Below are positions 10,521 through 19,623 of a DNA stretch of 64,000 nt, piece by piece. The notes beneath the pieces were generated by a model. That model saw nothing but the letters and a program-made list of their open reading frames with translations. It made no database searches and was not told where the DNA came from. Both the position numbers and the translations under genes were made by a program. The DNA is from Paulinella micropora (taxonomy: Eukaryota; Cercozoa; Imbricatea; Euglyphida). The number at the start of each line of letters is the position of its first letter. Position 1 is the first letter of the stretch. The stretch is taken from NCBI GenBank assembly GCA_009731375.1, contig BJOX01000215.1, positions 612,583-676,582 on the forward strand. Direction: 5' to 3'.

Positions 10521-10803
10521 TTTGGGTGGACGAACGACAGCGCGGCCTTCCAGTCGTGGCTAAACCTAGACACGCACCGGAGGAATTACGACAAGTACGT
10601 GCGCCCACCCCCCGAAGCTGGTCTGGGTGATCATCTGCAACACGGAACAAGGGGAGCGCGCAATTCTGCAGCAACTACACGCCAGAGATAATGTAGGCCT
10701 GTATGTGCGCTTCACCCCCCACGCCCCTAGCTGGCTCGCGGGAAGTTTTAAGACATACGGCCCCCCGCGGCCTCCGCTGAAGCCTGGTTTTTTCTTTTTT
10801 TAA
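10521..10803 (+). pseudogene. Decayed coding fragment with one frameshift
   Basis: Bases 10521-10610 read in one frame as protein-like sequence (beginning FGWTNDSAAFQSWLNLD). From about 10610 a second frame continues (KLVWVIICNTEQGERAIL and onward) to a TAA at 10801-10803. The change of frame falls in a C-run near 10605. No start codon is visible. The family is unknown. It may be a remnant, or an exon-like piece broken by a sequencing error. Confidence 0.45.
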
Positions 10804-10863
10804 GTCTTTGTTTTGCAAAGAAAGAGAAAAGGAGTAATAAAGAAAGGAGAGGGGTAGTGGGGT

Positions 10864-12384
10864 ATGGTCGGGCAGGGAGTTATAAACCGGCGGGCGCTGC
10901 TGCAGTCTGTGCTCTGCGGGGCAGGCGTCATCTGCCTGAGCCTTTGCTTGGCGACAGCGGCGCCTAAACGCCGGTGCTTTGCGTGGCAGGTGCGCGCCTT
11001 CTACCAGTGGGCTGCGGCCTGGCTCTGCCAAGCTCGCGAGCCTGGTGGCTTTGCTTGTACTTTTTTGGTGGGGCGGCTCCGCGGGCGCGTTGCTGGGCTC
11101 GGTGTCGTGCGCAGGTGTCGGTCACGCGATCGCGGTAGGCAGGCTGCTGACCCTGCGCGGGCAGGAGCTGAAGGCGGCGCAGCTGGCCGCGAAGCTGCCA
11201 GGTGCGCCGATGACCGCGGGCGAAAAGGAGAGAGGCCGGAGGGCGTTCGAGCAGTTCGGCCCCGCCGGATACTACAAGGGAATCTGGTGCTGGTTTTGCT
11301 GGCGCTGGTTCCGGTCGGTATGCAGCTAGCGTGCCGAGTGGAGGAGGCGGAGGCGGAGGCGGAGGCGGCCAGGCCGCCGGCGTTCGTGGCGCAACACGTG
11401 GTCTGGTCGATCCAGTGTGTATTGTACGTAGGTCTCTGGCAGCCCCTGGGCCCCGCCCGCAGGCTGGTTCCGCAGTACGAACTGTCCGCGTGGCTCTGCG
11501 CGCACACTGCGCTTTTGCTCTGTCTGTTCCTGCAGGCCTGGCAAGTGTATTGGGTGTTGTCGCCGGTGGCGCTTTCGGCCACCTGCCTGGCCACGCTGTT
11601 GCCGGCGTCCAGGCACGCGCAGGCTCTCGGGCCGCACGACCTGACGAGCCTGGCGGGGCTGCTACACAGCCAAGAGGCCGCGCCCGTCTGCCAAGAATGG
11701 GCGGCGCACAGCTACACCTGTGAGCAGACCTCCGCCTTCCGGGCTGTGCTCAAGATAGAAAAGATGTTGCTGCAACATCCCCCGCCGGCGCCGCAGGTGC
11801 TGGCCGCCTACATTACGCTGCAGCACGATTACCTGCTCGAGCCGACTATCTTGCAGTGCCCCGCAGAGCTGCAGGCGCTCCTGCTAGAGCCCGTCTGCGC
11901 AGCCTCCTACGCGGTGGCTGAAGAATGTAAACGTGTGCAGACCAACGTGCGGCAACTTGCAGCTCACCTAAGAAAAGTTCTGTCAGACGTGTACGGGGGC
12001 GAGGCAGCCAGCAGTTTTGTTTGGCTGCTTGGCAGCACGCTGAACCAGGTCTGGCTCCACCCTGACGTGCCCTGGAGCTTGTTCGAGGAGGAGGAGCTCC
12101 AGGGCTCCCCCTCTGGCCGAGGCGCTGTCCTAGCGCACCTGCGGGACGGGCCAGAATACTATGGCAGCCACCATGAGTACGCGCGCAATCTCCTCAGACG
12201 ATACATGCATTGTGTTGCGCCCTGGACCGAGCGGCCCCGAGGGCGCCGGCTCAGCCGGGGCTTAGCCGGCGGGGTTCCGACGGAGCAAGGCCCGCCGGTG
12301 GTGACTCCGTTATCTGAAATTCGCCGCGTAGAGAGGCTGGCGTACGGAGAGAATGATTGCAACGTGGGTTCTTATGGACTTTAA
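10864..12384 (+). CDS. Unknown multi-pass membrane protein, two compensating frameshifts
   Basis: The frame is open from ATG 10864 to TAA 12384 (506 codons), but the stretch between about 11030 and 11290 reads as low-complexity Arg/Ala sequence in this frame. In the +1 frame the same DNA encodes a clear hydrophobic segment (SLVALLVLFWWGG) and an ordinary helical region. The natural product probably changes frame twice, which would fit one indel at each end. Further hydrophobic segments follow (NLVLVLLALVPVG; CAHTALLLCLFLQAW). The C-terminal 250 residues are soluble and helical. No family is recognised. A TATAAA-like string lies just after the ATG, so the start is uncertain. It converges on the next gene. 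Confidence 0.6.
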   Translation: MVGQGVINRRALLQSVLCGAGVICLSLCLATAAPKRRCFAWQVRAFYQWAAAWLCQAREPGGFACTFLVGRLRGRVAGLGVVRRCRSRDRGRQAADPARAGAEGGAAGREAARCADDRGRKGERPEGVRAVRPRRILQGNLVLVLLALVPVGMQLACRVEEAEAEAEAARPPAFVAQHVVWSIQCVLYVGLWQPLGPARRLVPQYELSAWLCAHTALLLCLFLQAWQVYWVLSPVALSATCLATLLPASRHAQALGPHDLTSLAGLLHSQEAAPVCQEWAAHSYTCEQTSAFRAVLKIEKMLLQHPPPAPQVLAAYITLQHDYLLEPTILQCPAELQALLLEPVCAASYAVAEECKRVQTNVRQLAAHLRKVLSDVYGGEAASSFVWLLGSTLNQVWLHPDVPWSLFEEEELQGSPSGRGAVLAHLRDGPEYYGSHHEYARNLLRRYMHCVAPWTERPRGRRLSRGLAGGVPTEQGPPVVTPLSEIRRVERLAYGENDCNVGSYGL

Positions 12385-12471
12385 AATTTCTGCTGATATT
12401 TCTGATATTTATGGTGATATGTAGAGTCAATATTGAAAGCTAAGAGTAGATCGAAAGTAAGCTGGATTTTT

Positions 12472-12477
12472 AATAAA
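12472..12477 (+). terminator. AATAAA poly(A) signal
   Basis: AATAAA lies 88 bases past the stop of the membrane protein and just before the convergent stop at 12490. Confidence 0.55.
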
Positions 12478-12489
12478 AGCGCTGCTCAG

Positions 12490-14631
12490 TCAGTCAAGCC
12501 CCCCGTCGCTGGCAGGGGGCTCCTCGCTATTACTACTACTACTGCTGCTGCTGACAGTCGTCTGTGGGGGCAAGCCAGTGCACAGAGCAAAGAGCTGCGC
12601 CGTCCAGTTGTCAGTGCACTTGACCGCGTCGACTTCCTCCAAGTCTTTCCAGCAGGCCAGGGCGTCGACCACGAGCACTAGCTTGACGGAGCGCTGCTCC
12701 TGCAGCCAGACACTCATCAGGAGTTTGCAAGGCCCGGGCATCTCGGGGCAGCAAGCGGCGCGGTCGGCCACCAGACGCACGGCGTCTTCTTGCTCTGCCG
12801 CACTGCGGCACGCCTGTAGCAGCGTAGCGCCAAACAGAGAGAGCTCGCGCTGATAGTAGGACTTGCCGTCCTGGCGCCATTTGCCTGGCAGGGCGCCCTT
12901 GATGAGCAACGAGCGCCCGTCCAGCCGAAAGCGCATTGCACGCGTATATTCTTGGCAGCAGCACATGCCCTTGGCACTAGAGGGCGGTAGCACGCACAGG
13001 CGCTCCGCCGCCTCGAGCTCGGGGCCCTCCTCTTCCTGCCCCTGGGCCTCCCGGCGCGCCAGCAAGCTGGCAGGAAGCTCTTGCAAGCGCCTGCTGGCCT
13101 TGGCGTCCAGGCACGTGAGCTTGGTCATTTTCCACAGCGCGTCAGCTGCGAGGCGCTCGACGGTGAACCTGCGCGGCAGCGGCTCTCCCCCGTCAAAGTA
13201 CAAGGCGGCCACCGACCCGATCACGGGCATGAAAAGCCTGCCCGTCTTTTGGTTGCGGAACAACTTGAGCCTGCCCGAGAAGTAGTAGGACGAATAGAAT
13301 TCGTTCGGAGGGTGCAGCCCCCCGGCGGCGACGGCGCGGTAGCAGCGCACGTGCTTATCAACCCCGCCCATGCCGGGCAGCAAGGGGAGCACTGCCAACC
13401 TCTTGCGCTCTGTCTCTTCGTCGCCCTGCAACAGGAAAGCCTCTCGGTCCTTGGTCTGGGGCGCTTTCGTAACGGGACACAGGAACACGGAGCAAGCCGG
13501 CAGCGAGGTCCGGTACAGCTTGATGAGCTGATCGGGCGCGCTGTCCCCCGTCTCGGCCCACAGCCTGGCAATCTGGTACAGGACCCGCACCCAGCGCTGC
13601 CGTACCACCAGGTTCGCGCCAGCGTCAAACAGCTGGTGCTGGAGCTGCATCGCAGGCACCAGCGCCGCGGTCAGCGCGCGGCTCTGCGTCACGAACGACG
13701 CGTTCACCACGCTGCACACTGCGCCCGCCGCTTGCAAACAGGCCGAGGCGGCGTACAAGTCCGCATAGAGACCCGCCGCACGCTTGAGCGGCTTCTGCAG
13801 CTCCTCCGACACCTCCACGCGCGGCTCCCAGGCAAGCAGGTCCCTGAACTCCTTGACGCGCGCCTTGAGTGCAACCGAGCTCTTGGTTGTTAGAAACATC
13901 TCGATCGTTTCGGCGAAAGCACCGAGCTGCTCCTCCGAGCCCGCCACGCTGAACGTCGGCACCTCCACCCCCTTGCGCTTCTTGGCGGGGCGTCGTGCGT
14001 GCACCGCCGCCGCCGCCGTCGTCGAGGCGTGTCTGCCGCCGCCGCCCGGCGGTCGTTCGAGGCGGCGCGCCAGCTCGTCGGCTGCCCTGACCACGCGCGA
14101 GAACGGGTGCAGGTGAGCGACCAGGCCCAGCGCTAAGGCGTCGCCCTTGGCCAGATCCTCGTCGGGGACCATGGTATACGACAGCTGCAGCCCCATGCTC
14201 AGCAGCCCGTCCAGGCGGCTGAAGCGCTCCGTCGCGCTGGCCAGCGCTGTCATCAGCAAGGCCAGGTCTTCCAGCACCGCACACACCTCCCAGCACCCTC
14301 CGACGACCGACACCTCTTATGTGTCCAGCCTGGACGCTAGAGCGCTCAGCCTTGCCACCGTCGTCGTCGCCGTCGTCGTCGTCGTCGCCGGAGACGAGCC
14401 GGAGACGACGGCTCCGGTTTCTTCTGCCGCCGTCGCCCTGCACCACTCCAAAAAGTCCTCCCGGCCAAGCAGGCGTCTGATCAGCGGCGCTGTATGCTCA
14501 GCCCACGGCCTGGTCCCTAGGGTGCCGTCCTCGTCCCGGCAGATCACTTTCTCCAGGCTAGCTAGGTCCAGCGCTAGCTCCTGCAGCGGCGCATCGTCCA
14601 GAATCCCCGCGCTGACAAACTCGACTGGCAT
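12490..14631 (-). CDS. Unknown ~713-codon protein interrupted by an in-frame TAA
   Basis: An ATG at 14631 starts 104 codons that end at TAA 14317-14319. In exactly the same frame the next codons continue for 608 codons to TGA 12490, with no ATG until about 22 codons in. The simplest reading is one protein with an internal stop, by mutation, sequencing error or readthrough. The alternative is two adjacent proteins, the second starting at an internal ATG near 14250. The downstream part is mostly helical, has a short basic stretch (PAKKRKGVEVP) that could be a nuclear signal, and ends in a serine run. No family is recognised. The TGA is followed by a G/C hairpin that could help end transcription. 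Confidence 0.6.
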
Positions 14632-14657
14632 TCAACTTGTTTCTCTTTCTCTCTGTG

Positions 14658-14667
14658 CTTATATCCC
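14658..14667 (-). promoter_or_regulatory. TATA-like box upstream of the 14631 start
   Basis: On the minus strand this reads GGGATATAAG, 26-36 bases upstream of the ATG. Confidence 0.4.
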
Positions 14668-14686
14668 GCCGCCTGCGCAGCAAGCG

Positions 14687-14822
14687 GCGGGGGGGGGGGG
14701 GCCCCCCCCCCCCCCCCCCCCCTCTCTCTCTCTCTTTTCCCCNNNNNNNNNNCCCTTTTGGGGGGGGGGGGGGGGGGGGGGGGGGCGCCCCCCCCCTCCT
14801 CCCTCTCTCTCTCTCTCTCTCT
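14687..14822. repeat. G/C homopolymer hairpin region with 10-N gap and CT repeats
   Basis: A G-run then a C-run occupies about 14687-14722. Ns lie at 14743-14752, a second G-run then C-run spans about 14760-14796, and CT repeats flank both. The tract lies upstream of the 14631 start. Confidence 0.85.
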
Positions 14823-14862
14823 GTTCCCTCCCTGGTAAGCCGGGCAGTTCAGTTCTGCCCGG

Positions 14863-16590
14863 CTATGGACTTTTGCCTGGCTTTCGTTTTTTGGTGGTTC
14901 TACCCCGGGGGCTGCCCGCTGCCGTAATAGGATGATGCGCTGTGATACGAGCACCGATCAAAGCAGCGGAGTTTTCGTTCAAATTTTTGTCGGCTTTGAA
15001 ACGGGTGTAGTGCTGCAGCACCAACGCAATAAGTTCCGTGGTCATCTCGCACAGGATGTAATGCAGTCCATCAGGGGTAGCCTTAGGGAAAACCGATTTT
15101 GCGCTGTCCAGCCATAGACAGGGAGCTTCTGCCAGTCTCATAAACTGGGCGGCTGGTGTAGAGAAGCCTACGGGTGCGCTGAGTATGCTCAGCAAACCCA
15201 GCTTATAAAGCAGCGATTCTGTAAGCCTAACCCGTGCTGCAGCCTGGATTCCTTGCCCTTGTCTGAACCGCGGCACGAGTATGTCTGCGTCCCATTTTAT
15301 TGCACATTGGAGAAGATAGCTATGCCAGTAGAAAACGGGGCTTATCCTTTGCTGCATTTCGAGGTCCGCGCACCAAATCGCTGCTACCCTATGCACTACC
15401 TCACTGCTGCCTTCAAGGTAGCTTTTCACCACCTCTAACACGGCAGCGAAGGGCAGCCAGCCAAACCCATAATTCTCTACGGAGCCTAGGTTCCCGCACC
15501 AACCACAGTAGAATGACATCGCATTCAGGAAGCCGACGACTTGTTTCACCTTGGGCAGGATTTGCACAGAGCGCAAAAGCTTATATAAATAATCATTTTT
15601 GGAACTACTAGCAGCATCAACCGACTCGGCGGGGGCTAACTCAACAAAGAGCATCCGGCTGTTGTTAAAGTCGATCGCACGCAGTGCCTGCTTGTTTAAC
15701 AGGTATACGTAGTTGTGTGTAGCTGAATCAATGGCCACCAAGCGGTTTTCGTTCATCACTCTAAGCTCGCTGCCGGCGTCTCGGACAATGGCAGAGTAAA
15801 TAACCTGCTTTTTTTGTTGCATGACTGCCGGCGAATTCAGGGGCTGACCGGCCATGGGCATGCACATCCAGAAACTGTAAGCCCCACGAGGCCTCGCAGT
15901 GGTCCGAAACGCACGCAAAACCGTGGGGACGATGCCGCCTGTTTTTTTGTGCAAGTATAATTGCATGGCCACCTCCAGGAACACGTTGTCGACCTCCTGT
16001 GCCCCCTTAAGATCACCATCTATCGTACTGTCGACTTTCTTGAATACCAGACACTTGTTCCAGATGATAACATCGGCTCTGCCTTGTTGAGCCCAAACAC
16101 GACCCGCCTTCACCAGATCCTGGAACTCCGAGTCTTTACATGTCGCAATCTTGCAGGGCTCCTCCCACCAAGTTTCTGGCTGTGACTCCAGCTTCATGTT
16201 GTTGGAGTAGATTTCTTCGTCGTCTTTGCCAGGGGTCGTGTGTACTCGGTCAGTGAGCACCTCCGGAACACTGAAATCTTCCTCACATTTCAGGCACTTT
16301 TCTAGCTCGGCCAAGATTTTTTTAGCAGCATCTATCTGTTCCTTGGCAAGGTCTTCGAAGAACTCGTCCAAGATCTTTGGCGGTTCTTTTACAAACACAG
16401 GCAGCCCCGCCGGCCAGAGCTCTTTCGAACGTCGTGAATGGAAATCCTTGGCATGATTTCGCTGCACCAATCTGTGAGCTACAACGCAATTATCCTTGTG
16501 AACTTTAACTTCTCCCTCCGGCATCGTCCGGTCGTGTGTCCCCCCGATCGATTCGTTGTTTAATATCCTAGCCATCAAGAGGGAGGACAT
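14863..16590 (-). CDS. Protein-kinase-like protein, 575 residues
   Basis: The N-terminal half shows a kinase-like series: a beta3-type lysine in CLVFKKVD, a glutamate in a predicted helix (VFLEVAMQLYLHKK), a hinge-like YSFWMCMPMAGQPLN, a catalytic-loop-like RLVAIDSATHNYVYL with D-x4-N spacing, and IDFNNSRM in place of DFG. The C-terminal part is a large helical region unlike a standard C-lobe. It would phosphorylate proteins if active; the glycine loop is not obvious and DFN replaces DFG, so activity is uncertain. The ATG at 16590 is chosen because sequence upstream is poly-G and N; an alternative ATG is five codons in. It is divergent from the secreted protein at 16781. Confidence 0.55.
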   Translation of the reverse strand: MSSLLMARILNNESIGGTHDRTMPEGEVKVHKDNCVVAHRLVQRNHAKDFHSRRSKELWPAGLPVFVKEPPKILDEFFEDLAKEQIDAAKKILAELEKCLKCEEDFSVPEVLTDRVHTTPGKDDEEIYSNNMKLESQPETWWEEPCKIATCKDSEFQDLVKAGRVWAQQGRADVIIWNKCLVFKKVDSTIDGDLKGAQEVDNVFLEVAMQLYLHKKTGGIVPTVLRAFRTTARPRGAYSFWMCMPMAGQPLNSPAVMQQKKQVIYSAIVRDAGSELRVMNENRLVAIDSATHNYVYLLNKQALRAIDFNNSRMLFVELAPAESVDAASSSKNDYLYKLLRSVQILPKVKQVVGFLNAMSFYCGWCGNLGSVENYGFGWLPFAAVLEVVKSYLEGSSEVVHRVAAIWCADLEMQQRISPVFYWHSYLLQCAIKWDADILVPRFRQGQGIQAAARVRLTESLLYKLGLLSILSAPVGFSTPAAQFMRLAEAPCLWLDSAKSVFPKATPDGLHYILCEMTTELIALVLQHYTRFKADKNLNENSAALIGARITAHHPITAAGSPRGRTTKKRKPGKSP

Positions 16591-16600
16591 TGCAGGAGGA

Positions 16601-16604
<4 letters not shown>

Positions 16605-16631
<27 letters not shown>

Positions 16632-16683
16632 NNNNNNNNNNNNNNNNNNNNNNNNNNNNNNNNNNNNNNNNNNNNNNNNNNNN

Positions 16684-16716
<33 letters not shown>

Positions 16717-16718
16717 CC
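16605..16718. repeat. Poly-G / N gap / poly-C tract between divergent genes
   Basis: A G-run is followed by Ns at 16632-16683 and a C-run at 16684-16715. The tract sits between starts at 16590 (-) and 16781 (+), so each gene has poly-C upstream on its own coding strand. Confidence 0.9.
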
Positions 16719-16761
16719 AGCCCCCTTGCACAATGCGCGCGGGGGTTTGAAGTTTCCTGCC

Positions 16762-16768
16762 TTTTATA
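16762..16768 (+). promoter_or_regulatory. TATA-like box 12 bases before the ATG
   Basis: TTTTATA followed by CA lies only 12 bases upstream of ATG 16781. The same short spacing is seen at 22973, 26864 and 60662. Confidence 0.5.
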
Positions 16769-16780
16769 CAAGAAAGCGGC

Positions 16781-17716
16781 ATGCCCCCGGTGGCGCAGGC
16801 GTTGTTGTTGGTGCTGGTGCTGTCGTGTGTTGGCGTCAGTGGCGTTGTGGACGGCATCGGACTGACCAAGACGCTGAGCAGCGGCCAAGAAGTCGTCTAC
16901 GAGCACAGCAAGGACGTACAAAAAGCCTGCTTCTACCACGAGACACTAATCCTGAGCGAGCTCAATCTAGCCTGCGCCAATGATTGCAGGCTGGATCTGA
17001 CAGTGTACCCAGCCGGTAAAAACTCGGCGCCCAATGTGGACCTGACGTTTCAAGACATAAGCAGGCTGTCCCTGGAGGGTTTGGAGCAGGTCATTGTAGA
17101 GGGTGCAACGGTAAGCATCATCAAGTGCAGAGCCGGCGCTGGCCCTGGTCCTCCAGGGACAGCCTGCAACGTCACGGCTTCGTTCAGCTATAGGTGCCGC
17201 GAAAACCCGAGCTATTGCGGAGGCCCCATCGAGCCCTCGGCCGACGGGTCCTCGGGATTTATGTATGTTAACGCGGGGGAGGCTTCTACTATCCACGTGA
17301 ATTACGAGCGCTGCAAGCACACAGACAGGATTTTCTATGTTACGGTGCGGGCCAACAACACGACACCGAGTCAGCACGAGGGGGATAAATTTCAAGTTAC
17401 CAGCAGTTTTGGAAGAGAAATCAGCGAAGGCACAACAAATGCCCTCGCGGCTTTAAGCAACGACAACCTCGCGGAACCTCCCCCCTGCTTTTCCTTTTCC
17501 GGAAGCCGGGGCTATCCCGAGGTCCTGGAGTCCGGTACCCTGTATTTCAAGGTCAAGTGCGTAAGCACGGCGTCGCGCGAGGATGAAAAGTGTACGCTCG
17601 GCTATACGGTGGGACAAATATGCGCTGCCAACGCCGCCGGAGGCTCCTCCTCCCTCGGGAGGGACGCTGCGTTCATCCTAGCGCTTCTCCAGCTAGGGCT
17701 GCTTTTCCTGGCATGA
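16781..17716 (+). CDS. Secreted or surface protein, probably GPI-anchored, 311 residues
   Basis: The protein begins with a classic signal peptide (MPPVAQALLLVLVLSCVGVSG) and ends with a small-residue region followed by a hydrophobic tail (AAFILALLQLGLLFLA), the layout of a GPI-attachment signal. The mature part has about a dozen cysteines and several N-glycosylation sites (NVT, NNT), fitting an extracellular disulfide-bonded fold of mostly beta type. No family is recognised. It could be a virion or infected-cell surface glycoprotein, which is inference. Confidence 0.75.
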   Translation: MPPVAQALLLVLVLSCVGVSGVVDGIGLTKTLSSGQEVVYEHSKDVQKACFYHETLILSELNLACANDCRLDLTVYPAGKNSAPNVDLTFQDISRLSLEGLEQVIVEGATVSIIKCRAGAGPGPPGTACNVTASFSYRCRENPSYCGGPIEPSADGSSGFMYVNAGEASTIHVNYERCKHTDRIFYVTVRANNTTPSQHEGDKFQVTSSFGREISEGTTNALAALSNDNLAEPPPCFSFSGSRGYPEVLESGTLYFKVKCVSTASREDEKCTLGYTVGQICAANAAGGSSSLGRDAAFILALLQLGLLFLA

Positions 17717-17985
17717 CCTGCAGGCCTCGGCGGCGCCGCCATAGCCGAGGCTTGGCTTCATTAAAAAAAGATTTGGCATGACTCTGACTCTGATTCGGGG
17801 GGGGGGGGGNNNNNNNNNNATTCGGGGGGGGGGGGGTGCACCCCCCCCTCCCTCTTCTGCTAAGTGTTTTTTGTTAACCTCCCGGCGGGTTTTGCACCCC
17901 CGCCTAGTGTTCATTCACTATTCTCTTTTGTAAAAGAAAAACAAGAGTATCTCGTTTCGAGGAGGAAAAGCTGCGTGATACAGGT
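17717..17985. other. Intergenic region with G-runs, 10-N gap and C-run
   Basis: G-runs at about 17798-17809 and 17824-17835 flank Ns at 17810-17819, and a C-run follows at 17839-17847. Each G-run is preceded by ATTCG, so the Ns probably join overlapping contig ends. A start codon lies at 17986. Confidence 0.8.
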
Positions 17986-19580
17986 ATGGCGCAAGAGCAA
18001 CCATCAGAAGATTGCGACAAGTGTCACAAAAGATTTGACGTAGTGAAAACGTTGGAGAAGTTCGTTCCCTACATCAATCCGCAGACTGGGTTCAGCCCGG
18101 GAGAAGCGGCCAAGAAACACGCGATCATAGGGGCGGGGGGAGGGGGCGACTTCCACGGGGCCCTGCTACGCGCCGTGATTGGCTGCTTCCAGTCTAAGCA
18201 AGAGGATGATGCGAACAAGCATACATGGATAACCTTGACGGCGGGGTACACTGCTGAACAGTACATAAAAAATATGAAAGCTGGCTCGGAAGAGAGGATG
18301 CCTCTGACTGAGACTGACGCAAAGAAATGGCTCGAGAATCTCAGAGCTCAGAGTGACGGAAAGACGACGGACATGTATGCGCCCTTCCAGATCAAGCCGA
18401 AATCTCGTGCCGAGATAAAGGGTCTGATTTCTACAGAGTTCAAGAGCATGGTGCCGCAGGGGAAGGAACTCTCCGATCAGATGAAGAATTCATCCTTTGC
18501 GTATGGCTCCCTGATGCAGGAGTCGATTGTCCTGAGCGAAGCTCAGAAAGAGCTTGGAGAAGCAAAGCTTGATATTCCAGAAGCATGGATGTTTCCATCC
18601 ACCAAGGTGTACGGCGGTGATGAGTACAAAGGCATGGTCCAAGGGCTGGCTGATTTTTTAGCCGCCAAGTTTGGCGAAGCTGAAGATTTCGATGTTACAG
18701 TACTTGATGTTGGAGGGGATATTCTGCAGGACGGCAGGAACGAGCGGGATGTGTGTGTTTGAAAGCCTTTCAGGAAATATACGCCCAAAAAACGCTGAAG
18801 GGCTTGAAGGGCTTCAGGCTGCTGCGAGTAGAAGTGTATGGCCCTGGCTGCGACATGCACGCGTCCCGGCTAAGCGAGGCTAAGGCTGAGCTCGAAAGCT
18901 TTGTGCAGAAAAATAAAGGTGCTTTTAAACGCGAGAGCGCATCCCTGGCACGTGTTTTTGCTCGGGGCGTGGCGGAGTTTGGTTTTATGGCAGACATGCG
19001 AGAGCCAGGCAGAGCCAACGACTGCTTTGCTCGAGCCGTTGAAAATTACAAACAGGTACAGTCCAAGAAAGCCAAAATGTTGCCTGACAAAGCTCGTGCG
19101 CTGACATTGACGTACGTCAACAATTATCTACTGAAGCGTCACGATGCTAAGCCCCGCGCTGCCAAGGCCGACGGTGACGGTGCCCAGGCCGGAGATGCTA
19201 AGAACGTAAAGACCAAGGCAGACAATGTCAGGGAGGAAGTAGAAAACGACGAAACGGGCAACAATATAATATTATTGCGGCAACTGAGTAGATGCTACGT
19301 CTTCGACTTTGGAGGAGGCCGCCAGGAGATCACCGCGGATACAAGGAAGAAACTTTTTCCTTTATTCAATGAACAGAATCAGCCCTACTGGGCTGGAAAC
19401 CGTGGCATAAAGCACTATGTCTCAAGAGAAGAATTCTATGAGTTGTTCCCAACACAGGAAGACTTTGATCTCACAGCGGCGTCGGTACGTACGGCCGCTG
19501 TGAGATCAAGTGTGCCACAATACAACGAGGTGCGTTGCGATGCACTGTACAGGCCTCCTTACCGTATTGACGTCGTGTAG
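17986..19580 (+). CDS. Unknown ~530-residue protein with a frameshift; shares a domain with the F-box protein
   Basis: An ATG at 17986 opens a frame that stops at 18762. The protein clearly continues in another frame from about 18753 to TAG 19580, where no ATG is available. The switch falls at a GTGTGTGT run (18750-18757), a likely slippage or sequencing-error site. The N-terminus has a CDKCHKRF motif. The middle (DFDVTVLDVGG ... RLLRVEVYGPGCDM) is closely similar in layout to the F-box protein at 52959-54539 (DFEVIVMAVGG ... ARLRFEVLGPGCDL). The shape recalls an SGNH-hydrolase-like core, but the catalytic serine is not visible. The C-terminus contains a 16-bp inverted repeat. The gene is convergent with the GPCR, with 43 bases between stops. 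Confidence 0.65.
19465..19509. repeat. Inverted repeat, 16-bp arms, inside coding sequence
   Basis: TTGATCTCACAGCGGC at 19465-19480 and its reverse complement at 19494-19509 flank a 13-base loop that contains GTACGTAC. It is near the 3' end of the gene. Confidence 0.8.
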
Positions 19581-19600
19581 TTTTTTTTTTTTTTTTATGT

Positions 19601-19606
19601 AATAAA
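19601..19606 (+). terminator. AATAAA poly(A) signal
   Basis: AATAAA lies 20 bases past the TAG at 19580, after a run of 17 Ts. Confidence 0.6.
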
Positions 19607-19623
19607 AACAAGTTTAGCCCGAA

